From Streptomyces hainanensis (GTDB taxonomy: Bacteria; Actinomycetota; Actinomycetes; Streptomycetales; Streptomycetaceae), in contig NZ_SMKI01000017.1 in the NCBI RefSeq assembly GCF_004348415.1, positions 1 to 33,554 on the forward strand: a stretch of DNA of 33,554 bases, read 5' to 3'. The notes under the pieces were generated by a model that made no database searches, was not told the origin of the DNA, and worked only from the letters and a program-made list of their open reading frames with translations. Position numbers and translations under genes: made by a program. Below, in pieces: positions 25,125-33,554 of this stretch; the stretch's first letter is position 1; each line of letters starts with the position of its first letter.

Positions 25125-27458
25125 ATGTCCGCCTGCGCCCCCCACCGACCCGACGTATCCGCGTCGATCTCCGTGTTCCTGATCGCGCTGCCGCTCTCCC
25201 TCGGCATCGCGCTCGCCACGGGTGCCCCGCTCCAGGCCGGCCTCGTCGCCGCGGCCGTCGGCGGGATCCTCGCGGGAGCACTCGGCGGCGCGCCGCTCCA
25301 GGTCAGCGGCCCCGCCGCCGGGCTCACGGTGATCACGGCCGAGCTCATCCAGGAGTACGGCTGGCGCACCACCTGTGCGATCACCGTGCTCGCCGGCCTG
25401 ACCCAACTGCTGCTCTCCGCGGTGCGGGTGGCCCGCTCCGCGCTGATGGTCAGTCCCGCGATCGTGCACGGCATGCTCGCCGGCATCGGCCTCACCATCG
25501 CCCTCTCCCAGCTCCATGTCGTCCTCGGCGGCAACCCGGAGAGCTCGGCGCTCGACAACCTGAGAGCCCTGCCCGGGCAGTTGGCGGATCCACATCTCAC
25601 GGCACTCGCGATCAGCGGCCTCACGGTGGCGGTGCTCCTCGCCTGGCCCCGGCTGCCGGGCCGGGCCGGCGCGGCGCTGCGCCGGGCGGCGCCCGCCGCG
25701 CTCGTCGCGGTGGCCCTGGCCACCCTGCTCGCCTGGTCCCTGTCGCTCAGCGCGCCCCGGGTCGACCTGCCGTCCTGGAGCAGCCACGCGCTGCCCAGGC
25801 TGCCCGAGGGGCCGGTGCTCGGGCTGCTGGCCGCCGTGGTCACCATCACGCTGGTGGCCAGCGTCGAGTCCCTGCTGTCCGCCGTCGCGGTGGACAAGCT
25901 GGCGGCGGCCAGGCGGCGGGCCGGCGGGCCCGCGGTGCCGCGGGCCGACCTGGACCGCGAGCTGCGCGGGCAGGGCGCGGCCAACGTGGTGTCCGGCCTG
26001 CTCGGCGGGCTGCCGATCACCGGCGTCGCGGTGCGCAGCGCGGCCAACGTGGCGGCCGGCGCGGTCAGCCGCTGGTCCAGCATCCTGCACGGCTGCTGGG
26101 TGCTGCTCGCCACGGGGCTGCTGGTGGGGCTGCTCGAGCGGATCCCGCTGGCGGCACTGGCCGCGCTGGTGGCCGTGATCGGCGTGCAGATGGTCAGCAT
26201 CACGCACATCCGCACCGTCACCCGCCATCGCGAGGTGCTGGTCTACGGGGTGACGGCGGCCGCGGTCACCTTCCTCGGCGTGCTGGAGGGCGTGGGCATC
26301 GGGATCGCGGTGGCGGTCGTGGTCGCGCTGCACCGGCTCACCCACACCCGGATCACGCACGAGCGGCTTGCCGACGGCACCCATCGCCTCCGGGTCCGCG
26401 GCCAGTTGACGTTCCTCGCGGTGCCCCGGCTCACCAGGGCACTCGCCCTGGTGCCCGAACGCGAGCCGGCCGCCGTCGAGTTGGACGGCACCTTCCTGGA
26501 CCACGCGGCCTACGAGGCACTGCACGACTGGCGGCTGGCGCACGCCGCGCACGGCAGCGTCGCGGAGGTCACCGGCCGGACCGGGCAGCAACTGCTCGGC
26601 GAGGAGGCTCCCGCGCACCACTGCCGGCCCTGGCTCCCCTGGCGCAACCACCAGTGCACGGCCGCGCCGCCGCCGGTCGCCGGCAGCCCGGGTCCGCTCC
26701 GGGCCGGCGGCCACCATCCGGACCAACTGCTGGTCGGGGTGCGGAACTTCCAGCGCACCACGGCGGCGCTCGTGCGGCCGGAGCTGGCCCGGCTGGCGGA
26801 CGAGGGGCAGCGGCCCGGTGAGCTGTTCATCACCTGTGCCGACTCCCGCCTGGTCACCAGCATGATCACGTCGAGCGGTCCCGGCGACCTGTTCACCGTG
26901 CGCAACGTGGGGAACCTGGTGCCGCCGCCCGGCACCGAGTCCGCCGACCACTCGGTGGGCGCCGCCATCGAGTACGCGGTCAACGTGCTGCGGGTGCGCT
27001 CCATCACGGTCTGCGGCCACTCGGGCTGCGGCGCGATGCACGCCCTCGAGTCGCTCGGCGCGCCGGGCCCGGCCGAGCCGGCGTCGGTCGACGAGGCGGA
27101 GGCGGCCGCGAGTTCGCTCGACCGCTGGCTGCGGCACGGCCGGCCGAGCCTGGTCCGGCTCGGCGGGGCCGACGGCGCGGCGCCCCGGCTCGACGGCCGG
27201 CCGGCGGCCGACACACTGGAGTCCCTCTGCCTGTCCAACGTGCTCCAGCAGCTCGACCACCTCGCGCTGCACGCGTGCGTGGCCCGGCGGATGGCGGAGG
27301 GCGAGCTCGACCTGCGCGGCATGTACTTCCACGTCGGCGAGGCGCAGGCGTACGTGCTGAACCGGGAGGGCCCGGCCGGCGGGGCGCCGGTGTTCACGGC
27401 GGTGCGCCCGGACGACGAGCGCCAGCCCGAGCCGTGCCCGGAGCCACTGCCCGGCTGA
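25125..27458 (+). CDS. SulP-family anion transporter fused to beta-class carbonic anhydrase
   Basis: 777 aa, ATG at 25125 with a GGAG 8 nt upstream. Residues about 10-400 are a SulP membrane domain of 10 or more helices (FLIALPLSLGIALATGAPLQAG; GGILAGALGGAPLQVSGPAAG; SVESLLSAVAVDKL), next a shortened STAS-like segment near 420-490, and then a complete beta-carbonic anhydrase. Zinc ligands Cys571 and Asp573 with Arg575 (CADSR), and His632 and Cys635 (HSGCGAM). All ligands are present, so CO2/HCO3- interconversion at the cytoplasmic face is likely. The fusion suggests bicarbonate transport with immediate conversion, but sulfate or another anion cannot be excluded. A terminator follows; acs is next on the same strand. 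Confidence 0.92.
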   Translation: MSACAPHRPDVSASISVFLIALPLSLGIALATGAPLQAGLVAAAVGGILAGALGGAPLQVSGPAAGLTVITAELIQEYGWRTTCAITVLAGLTQLLLSAVRVARSALMVSPAIVHGMLAGIGLTIALSQLHVVLGGNPESSALDNLRALPGQLADPHLTALAISGLTVAVLLAWPRLPGRAGAALRRAAPAALVAVALATLLAWSLSLSAPRVDLPSWSSHALPRLPEGPVLGLLAAVVTITLVASVESLLSAVAVDKLAAARRRAGGPAVPRADLDRELRGQGAANVVSGLLGGLPITGVAVRSAANVAAGAVSRWSSILHGCWVLLATGLLVGLLERIPLAALAALVAVIGVQMVSITHIRTVTRHREVLVYGVTAAAVTFLGVLEGVGIGIAVAVVVALHRLTHTRITHERLADGTHRLRVRGQLTFLAVPRLTRALALVPEREPAAVELDGTFLDHAAYEALHDWRLAHAAHGSVAEVTGRTGQQLLGEEAPAHHCRPWLPWRNHQCTAAPPPVAGSPGPLRAGGHHPDQLLVGVRNFQRTTAALVRPELARLADEGQRPGELFITCADSRLVTSMITSSGPGDLFTVRNVGNLVPPPGTESADHSVGAAIEYAVNVLRVRSITVCGHSGCGAMHALESLGAPGPAEPASVDEAEAAASSLDRWLRHGRPSLVRLGGADGAAPRLDGRPAADTLESLCLSNVLQQLDHLALHACVARRMAEGELDLRGMYFHVGEAQAYVLNREGPAGGAPVFTAVRPDDERQPEPCPEPLPG

Positions 27459-27505
27459 CTGCCCGGCTGACCGCCCGTCACACCCCGGTCACGACCCCGC
27501 GAGAT

Positions 27506-27539
27506 GCCCGTGGGCGCCGCTCGGCGCGCGCCCACGGGC
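27506..27539 (+). terminator. Terminator hairpin of the SulP-carbonic anhydrase gene
   Basis: Perfect 12-bp stem GCCCGTGGGCGC/GCGCCCACGGGC (27506-27517 with 27528-27539) around a 10-nt loop, 47 nt after the stop. It separates this gene from acs. Confidence 0.7.
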
Positions 27540-27609
27540 CGCTCACCGCACCTCGGCGCCGTTCACCGCAATCCGCCGTGACAGGTCTACACCACTCGCC
27601 CGGTTGCCC

Positions 27610-27638
27610 TTGTCAAAGCCCAATCGGACTGATGAGGT
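27610..27638 (+). promoter_or_regulatory. acs: Candidate acs promoter
   Basis: TTGTCA (27610-27615), a 17-nt spacer and TGAGGT (27633-27638) would start transcription near 27645. A repeated GGTACGCC lies in the short leader. The -35 is good and the -10 moderate. Confidence 0.35.
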
Positions 27639-27686
27639 GTGCCCTGGGACACAGCGGTACGCCGAGGTACGCCAGAGGGAGATGTC

Positions 27687-29648
<1,962 letters not shown>

Positions 29649-29664
29649 CCCGCCGCCGGGTACC

Positions 29665-29694
29665 AGGGGCGTCCGGTGTGGACCGGGCGCCCCT
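29665..29694 (+). terminator. acs terminator
   Basis: AGGGGCGTCCGGT (29665-29677) pairs at 12 of 13 positions with ACCGGGCGCCCCT (29682-29694) across a 4-nt loop, 17 nt after the acs stop, and is followed by an AT-richer stretch with three T. A good intrinsic terminator. Confidence 0.75.
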
Positions 29695-29710
29695 ATACCA
29701 TTTGTGGCAT

Positions 29711-29792
29711 CGCTCCCCGAGGCCGGCAGCGGGGGCACTCCCCCGAGCACTCCGTGCACGGGGCACCCCCACCCGGCCGTGGCTGGGGCGGG
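29711..29792. repeat. Imperfect palindromic GC element between acs and the holin-like gene
   Basis: Nested inverted repeats: CGGGGG-CACT-CCCCCG, GCAC-TCC-GTGC, and outer GGCCGG/CCGGCC arms at 29721-29726 and 29773-29778. Elements with GGGGGCACTCCCCC cores are scattered through streptomycete intergenic regions, as far as I remember. No gene is present in 29695-29894. Confidence 0.4.
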
Positions 29793-29894
29793 TCAGGGGT
29801 CCGGTCTCCACCAGGCCGCCGCCACTGTCTCGTGGACCAGAGGCAACCGCCTCCGGGGGAGACGCGTCCTGGAGAGAAGAAGAGGGAGAACGCG

Positions 29895-30332
29895 ATGACC
29901 GCTGCCGACGAGGGCCGGAGCCTGGGAGAGCTGGTCGCCTCGGCCACCGCCGAGCTGTCGGGCCTGGTGCACGACGAGATCGCGCTGGCCAAGGCCGAGG
30001 TGCGGCAGGACGTCAGGCGGGCACTGCTCGGCAGCGTGGCGGGCATGGTGGGCGCGGTGCTCACGATCTTCGCGGTGCCGTTGTTCAGCTTCGCGCTGGC
30101 CTTCTGGATCCACAACTGGTGGGGGATCTCGCTGGCCCTCTCCTGCACCATCGTCGGCGGTCTCTACGTGCTGCTCGCGCTGGTGCTGTTCCTGCTGGCC
30201 AAGGCGAAGTTCGGGCGGATCGCGCCGCCCGAGCGCTCGATCCGCTCCGCCAAGGAGTCGGCCGCCGTACTGTCGGGTGTCAGGTCGCGTCCGCGCGGCG
30301 TCCCCGCCGACGAGGCAGGGTCCTCCGTATGA
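29895..30332 (+). CDS. Holin-like (Phage_holin_3_6 / Rv3669-type) membrane protein
   Basis: 145 aa, ATG at 29895 with AGGGAG 6 nt upstream. A soluble helix (SLGELVASATAELSGLVHDEIALAKAEVRQDV) precedes two membrane segments (SVAGMVGAVLTIFAVPLFSFALAFWI and GISLALSCTIVGGLYVLLALVLFLL), and a basic tail follows. The family is named after phage holins but is a chromosomal actinobacterial family with no phage context here. The stop overlaps the hydrolase start in ATGA, so the two are co-translated. Confidence 0.82.
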   Translation: MTAADEGRSLGELVASATAELSGLVHDEIALAKAEVRQDVRRALLGSVAGMVGAVLTIFAVPLFSFALAFWIHNWWGISLALSCTIVGGLYVLLALVLFLLAKAKFGRIAPPERSIRSAKESAAVLSGVRSRPRGVPADEAGSSV

Positions 30333-31267
30333 CCACGGCCGACCAGTCAGGAATGGGTTCCTCGGCCGTCCTGCGGGACGGACCCTGGACGCACCGTCAT
30401 GTCGCCGCCAACGGAGCGCGCTTCCACATCGCCGAGCTCGGTGAGGGCCCGCTGGTACTGCTGGTGCACGGCTTCCCGCAGTTCTGGTGGACGTGGCGGC
30501 ACCAGCTCACCGCGCTGGCCGACGCCGGCTACCGGGCGGTCGCGATGGACCTGCGCGGAGTGGGCGGCAGCGACCGGACGCCCCGCGGCTACGACCCGGC
30601 CAACCTGGCGCTCGACATCACCGGGGTGATCCGTTCGCTCGGCGAGCCCGACGCGGCGCTCGTCGGCCACGACCTCGGCGGCTACCTCGCGTGGACGGCG
30701 GCCGTGATGCGCCCCAAGCTGGTGCGCCGGCTGGCCGTCGCGTCGATGCCGCACCCGCGCAGTTGGCGTTCGGCGCTGCTGAGGGACCCGCGGCAGACGG
30801 CGGCCAGCTCCTACATCTGGGGCTTCCAGCGGCCCTGGCTGCCGGAGCGGCAGCTGGTCGCGGACGACGCCGAGGCGGTGGGCCGGCTGCTGCGGGACTG
30901 GTCGGGGCCGCGTCAGCCGGAGCCGGAGAGTATCGAGGTCTACCGGCGGGCGATGACGATCCCGTCGACGGCGCACTGCGCGATAGAGCCCTACCGCTGG
31001 CTGGTGCGGTCGATCGCCCGTCCCGACGGCGTCCAGTTCAACCGGCGGATGAAGCGGCCGGTGCTGGTGCCGACACTCCATCTGCACGGCTCGCTCGATC
31101 CGGTGATGCGCACCAGGAGCGCGGCGGGCTCGGGCGAGTACGTGGAGGCGCCCTACCGCTGGCGCCTGTTCGACGGCCTCGGGCACTTCCCGCACGAGGA
31201 GGACGCGGTGGCGTTCAGCACGGAGCTGGTCGACTGGCTGCGGGACCCGGAGCCGGACCGCCGGTAG
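30329..31267 (+). CDS. Alpha/beta hydrolase, epoxide hydrolase-like (EphE type)
   Basis: 312 aa. Oxyanion motif HGFPQFWWTW (48-57, the HGxP pattern of epoxide hydrolases), nucleophile Asp115 in GHDLGG, acid candidate Asp257 in HGSLDPV and catalytic His286 in GLGHFPHEE. An Asp nucleophile separates it from esterases and points to epoxide hydrolase or dehalogenase chemistry. The lid (residues about 140-230) has the tyrosines expected for epoxide opening (YIWG, YRRAM), but assignment is tentative. It is coupled to the holin-like gene by ATGA and a hairpin follows. Confidence 0.87.
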   Translation: MTTADQSGMGSSAVLRDGPWTHRHVAANGARFHIAELGEGPLVLLVHGFPQFWWTWRHQLTALADAGYRAVAMDLRGVGGSDRTPRGYDPANLALDITGVIRSLGEPDAALVGHDLGGYLAWTAAVMRPKLVRRLAVASMPHPRSWRSALLRDPRQTAASSYIWGFQRPWLPERQLVADDAEAVGRLLRDWSGPRQPEPESIEVYRRAMTIPSTAHCAIEPYRWLVRSIARPDGVQFNRRMKRPVLVPTLHLHGSLDPVMRTRSAAGSGEYVEAPYRWRLFDGLGHFPHEEDAVAFSTELVDWLRDPEPDRR

Positions 31268-31274
31268 GCCCGGT

Positions 31275-31291
31275 CCGGGCGCTTCGCCCGG
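31275..31291 (+). terminator. Terminator hairpin of the holin-hydrolase operon
   Basis: CCGGGCG-CTT-CGCCCGG, a 7-bp GC stem with a 3-nt loop, 8 nt after the hydrolase stop. Confidence 0.55.
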
Positions 31292-31649
31292 GGAGGAGGG
31301 GCGCCCCCCTTCGGCTCGGCCGCATATGCCGTGCGCACAGGCCACGCGCATAGGCCGGCCGACTTCGCTTCCGGGAGGTTACTGACCTTGGAAGCGGGCA
31401 GGGACGAGGGTATGGGCTGGCACGACTACCGTGACGTGGCACGTGATCGACGCGGCGCTGGCGCCGCAACGCGGGCGCGGCTCAGCGCCGTACGGCGGGC
31501 GCAGGGCGGGCCCCTGCCGGATCCGCGGATCGGGTTTCCCGACATCCTTCGCCGGCGCGCCCGTTGGGTGGGCGTGCGGTTGCGGCACCCGCGCGGCTGA
31601 CCCCGCGGCCGCTCCCCCTCGGGGGACCACACCACCCTCGACCGGGCTC
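31292..31649. other. Intergenic region between hydrolase and marP without a convincing gene
   Basis: About 360 bp between convergent genes. It holds a nested inverted repeat (CGCTTCC at 31366-31372 with GGAAGCG at 31390-31396, and AGGT/ACCT inside), the rightward promoter-like pair described separately, a palindrome GATCCGCGGATC at 31520-31531, and a TCCCC/GGGGA hairpin at 31613-31625 that may end marP transcripts. A possible 70-codon frame (31388-31600) has only about 80% GC at third positions and was not called. Confidence 0.5.
31388..31416 (+). promoter_or_regulatory. Candidate rightward promoter antisense to marP
   Basis: TTGGAA (31388-31393), a 17-nt spacer and TATGGG (31411-31416). Transcription would start near 31423 and run into the 3' end of marP in antisense. 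A GTG follows at 31431, but no believable protein begins there. Confidence 0.35.
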
Positions 31650-32849
31650 CTATATCGCGCAGCCCTGGGTGTCGACCCGCCCCTCGGTGGCGCGCCCCAG
31701 GGCGATCAGGTCCGCCACCTCGTCGTTGGTCAGCGCGTATCCGGTCTCGGCGTCGTCGAGCGACTTGGCGAAGATCACGCCGAAGACCCGGCCGTCCGGA
31801 GTGAGCAGCGGGCCGCCCGAGTTGCCCGGGCGCACGGTGCTGAAGAGGGAGTAGATGTCGCGGCGGATCGTCGACGTGCGGTAGATGTCGGGGCCGTTCG
31901 CCTCGAAGCGCTCCCGGACGCGCGCGGCGCGCACGTCGAAGGGGCCGCTCTCGGGGAAGCCCGCGATGATGGCGTCGTCGCCGGTGACGGCGTCGTCCGG
32001 CGCGAACTGGAGCGGCGGCGCGTCGAGACCCGGCACGTCGAGCACGGCGATGTCGCGCCGCGGGTCGTAGATCACGACCTCGGCGTCGAGGAGCGGGCCC
32101 TCGCCGCCGACCTGCACGGTGGGCTCGGTGACGCCGCCGACCACGTGGGCGTTGGTCATCACGCGCCCGGAGGCGAAGACGAAGCCGGTGCCCTCCAGGA
32201 CCTTGCCGCAACTGGTCGCGGTGCCCTCGACCTTGACGATGGAGCGTCTCGCCGCCTCGACGGCGGGGCTGGCGGCGAGCGAGACGTCGGGCGGCGGGAC
32301 GGCCGTGATGGTCTCGCCGTCGAAGGGCGCGAAGACCTGGGGGAAGCCCTGTTGGGCGAGCACCGAACCGAAGTCCGCGAACCAGGTGTTGGCGGCCTCG
32401 GGGAGGACGTTGGAGACGCCGAGCAGGACCCGCGAGTCACGCACCTCGCGGCCCACCGTGGGCAGCGTGGTCATCGCCAGCGCGGAACCTATCAGCCAGG
32501 CGACGAGCAGCATGGCCAGCACGTTGACCAACGCGCCGCCGGTGGCGTCCAGCGCGCGGGCCGGGGACCAGGTGATGTGGTCGCGCAGCCGGTTGCCCCA
32601 GTGGGTGGTGAGGGCCTGTCCGATGGAGGCGGCGAGGAGAACGATCACGACGGCCGCGATGACGGCCGCGTCGGCCGGCTGGGAGGCGTCGTTCATCTCC
32701 CGCCAGACGAGGGGCAGCAGGTAGATCGCGGCTAAGCCGCCGCCGACGAAGCCCGTCACGGACAGGACTCCGATCACGAATCCCTGCCGGTAGCCGATCA
32801 CCGCGAACCAGATCCCGGCCAACACCAGCAGCACGTCGAGGACGTTCAT
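31650..32849 (-). CDS. MarP-type membrane-bound serine protease
   Basis: 399 aa. A CvpA-like membrane domain with four helices (residues 1-130) anchors an extracytoplasmic trypsin-fold protease. The triad is His235 (TNAHVV), Asp266 (RRDIAVL) and Ser344 (PGNSGGP). Cys214 and Cys397 correspond to the disulfide that gates activity in M. tuberculosis MarP, a protease needed for acid and oxidative-stress tolerance. Leu39 in the second membrane segment is encoded by TTA (32735-32733), so expression may need the bldA tRNA. It is 13 nt downstream of the Nudix gene and probably co-transcribed with it. Confidence 0.93.
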   Translation of the reverse strand: MNVLDVLLVLAGIWFAVIGYRQGFVIGVLSVTGFVGGGLAAIYLLPLVWREMNDASQPADAAVIAAVVIVLLAASIGQALTTHWGNRLRDHITWSPARALDATGGALVNVLAMLLVAWLIGSALAMTTLPTVGREVRDSRVLLGVSNVLPEAANTWFADFGSVLAQQGFPQVFAPFDGETITAVPPPDVSLAASPAVEAARRSIVKVEGTATSCGKVLEGTGFVFASGRVMTNAHVVGGVTEPTVQVGGEGPLLDAEVVIYDPRRDIAVLDVPGLDAPPLQFAPDDAVTGDDAIIAGFPESGPFDVRAARVRERFEANGPDIYRTSTIRRDIYSLFSTVRPGNSGGPLLTPDGRVFGVIFAKSLDDAETGYALTNDEVADLIALGRATEGRVDTQGCAI

Positions 32850-32862
32850 GACGGATACCGTC

Positions 32863-33399
32863 TCACGCGCCGTGGTCGAGTGGGATCTCCCGCTCGTGGT
32901 CCCAGGGTTCCTCCCATCCGGCGTAGTACAGGATCCGGTCGATCAGCCCGGCGGTGAACCCCCACACCACGGTGTCGGCCACCTCGAAGCAGGGGCCGCG
33001 GTAGCCCCTCGGGTGTATCGCCGTGCCGCGCTTGGCGGCGCTGGCGAGCACGGTGACCGGCACGGAGAAGACGCGAGCCGTCTCGGCCGGGTCCATCGGG
33101 GCCACCGGGGACGGGTCGCGCCACCAGCCGAGCACCGGTGAGACGACGAAGCCGCTGACCGGGATGTAGAGGCGGGGCAGGGTGGCGAAGATCCGCACCC
33201 CGGTGGGGTCGAGCCCGGTCTCCTCCGCGGCCTCGCGCAGCGCGGCCCGCAGCGGGCCCTCGCCCTCCGGGTCGCCGTCCCCGGGGTCGAGCGCGCCGCC
33301 GGGGAACGAGGGCTGGCCGGCGTGGGCGCGGAGGCTGGTGGCCCGCTGGAGCAGCAGCAGCTCGGGACCGCTCGCGCCCTCGCCGAACAGCACGAGCAC
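32863..33399 (-). CDS. Nudix hydrolase, CoA pyrophosphatase-like, N-terminus lost
   Basis: The frame includes LLLLQRATSLRAHAGQPSFPGG (UPF0035 signature of CoA pyrophosphatases) and the Nudix box ending REAAEETGL with all acidic residues. It ends in the family's GFTAGLIDRILYYAGWEEPWD. The listed GTG at 33399 falls inside the first beta strand. Upstream in frame PPQGGRQSA still matches relatives, but before about 33423 the frame turns into a Q/H-rich nonsense string without start codons. The expected 45-60 N-terminal residues are absent, so this is a truncated gene or an assembly junction. The Nudix core itself is complete. Confidence 0.8.
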   Translation of the reverse strand: MLVLFGEGASGPELLLLQRATSLRAHAGQPSFPGGALDPGDGDPEGEGPLRAALREAAEETGLDPTGVRIFATLPRLYIPVSGFVVSPVLGWWRDPSPVAPMDPAETARVFSVPVTVLASAAKRGTAIHPRGYRGPCFEVADTVVWGFTAGLIDRILYYAGWEEPWDHEREIPLDHGA

Positions 33400-33417
33400 G
33401 GCCGACTGCCGGCCGCC

Positions 33418-33554
33418 CTGCGGCGGCGGCTGGTGTCGGTCGTCGTGGTGCCGCTGGTGCTGCTGGTGTGCACCACGCTCACCCGGGCGATAGCCACGGC
33501 CAACGCGCGGCTGCTGAGCAGCCGGCGCGGGCGCGACCTGGCGATCCTCAGCGG
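33418..33554 (+). pseudogene. Rightward membrane-protein fragment (permease-like) at the window end
   Basis: From about 33418 the plus strand reads LRRRLVSVVVVPLVLLVC followed by TTLTRAIATANARLLSSRRGRDLAILSG to the edge, with about 95% GC at third positions. A hydrophobic helix followed by an R-R-x-R-D-L-A-I-L segment recalls FtsX-type permease domains, but the assignment is weak. No start codon or 5' part is present because the Nudix gene begins immediately on the other strand. It looks like the inner part of another gene joined here. Confidence 0.35.

Noticed and set aside
29895-30332. Prophage remnant because of the holin-like protein
   Set aside because: The family is chromosomal in actinobacteria and coupled to an epoxide hydrolase; no other phage gene is present.
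31331-31600. Small gene of 70-89 codons between hydrolase and marP
   Set aside because: Third-position GC is only about 80%, the start is unclear, and no family is recognised.

Overview
The window is very GC-rich chromosomal DNA (coding GC3 near 95% by eye) with GTG and TTG starts, rare TTA codons, bldG, a Tad locus beside a DECH helicase and actinobacterial gene order. It comes from a Streptomyces or a close relative. As I remember it, much of the order (topA ... helicase, TadE-like, TadE, DUF4244, TadC, TadB, TadA, Ssd, 6C RNA, SerB-like HAD ... acs, membrane protein, epoxide hydrolase, MarP, Nudix) also occurs in Mycobacterium tuberculosis around Rv3646c-Rv3672c. This is therefore mostly core genome and not an island.

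Layout. Positions 1-5.7 kb hold topA and, downstream of it, a dTMP kinase fused to a membrane transporter-like domain and a long charged helix (both minus strand, tmk cut by the window start). From 5.9 to 8.3 kb are a class I methyltransferase and a small lipoprotein. From 8.4 to 8.95 kb lies a decayed HNH endonuclease of the ScoMcrA type, with its N-terminal part missing and one frameshift. From 9.1 to 12.7 kb are the H+-pumping pyrophosphatase hppA, an anti-sigma-factor-like gene and bldG. The helicase runs rightward from about 12.7 kb to 15.2 kb and meets a leftward Tad pilus operon (15.2-20.15 kb: TadZ/Ssd, TadA, TadB, TadC, a Flp-like DUF4244 pilin, TadE and a TadE-like protein).

Between the Tad operon and a SerB-like HAD phosphatase is a small non-coding RNA on the minus strand. 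It has two stem-loops whose loops each carry seven consecutive C, followed by a G-run and a U-run, and it matches the actinobacterial 6C RNA in structure and in location. Further right are a Fic-like pseudoenzyme, a CooC-like ATPase, a NodB-type deacetylase lipoprotein, a SulP transporter fused to a beta-carbonic anhydrase, acetyl-CoA synthetase, a holin-like membrane protein translationally coupled to an epoxide hydrolase, the MarP protease and a Nudix CoA pyrophosphatase. The Nudix N-terminus is lost at a breakpoint near 33,420; beyond it is an unrelated rightward membrane-protein fragment.

Three themes cross the annotation. (i) Development: bldG and its partner gene, a TTA codon in hppA, another in marP, and two more in the conserved N-terminal segment of the helicase. 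(ii) Probable leaderless genes: a TA(C/T)GCT -10 element lies 6-7 nt before the start codon of tmk, the HAD gene and the CooC-like gene. (iii) Surface and envelope functions: Tad pilus, deacetylase, MarP and SulP. I found no CRISPR array, insertion sequence, tRNA or rRNA. I do not see a clearly new multi-gene system. The best leads are the 6C RNA next to the Tad locus, the TTA-codon genes around bldG, and the Nudix breakpoint.
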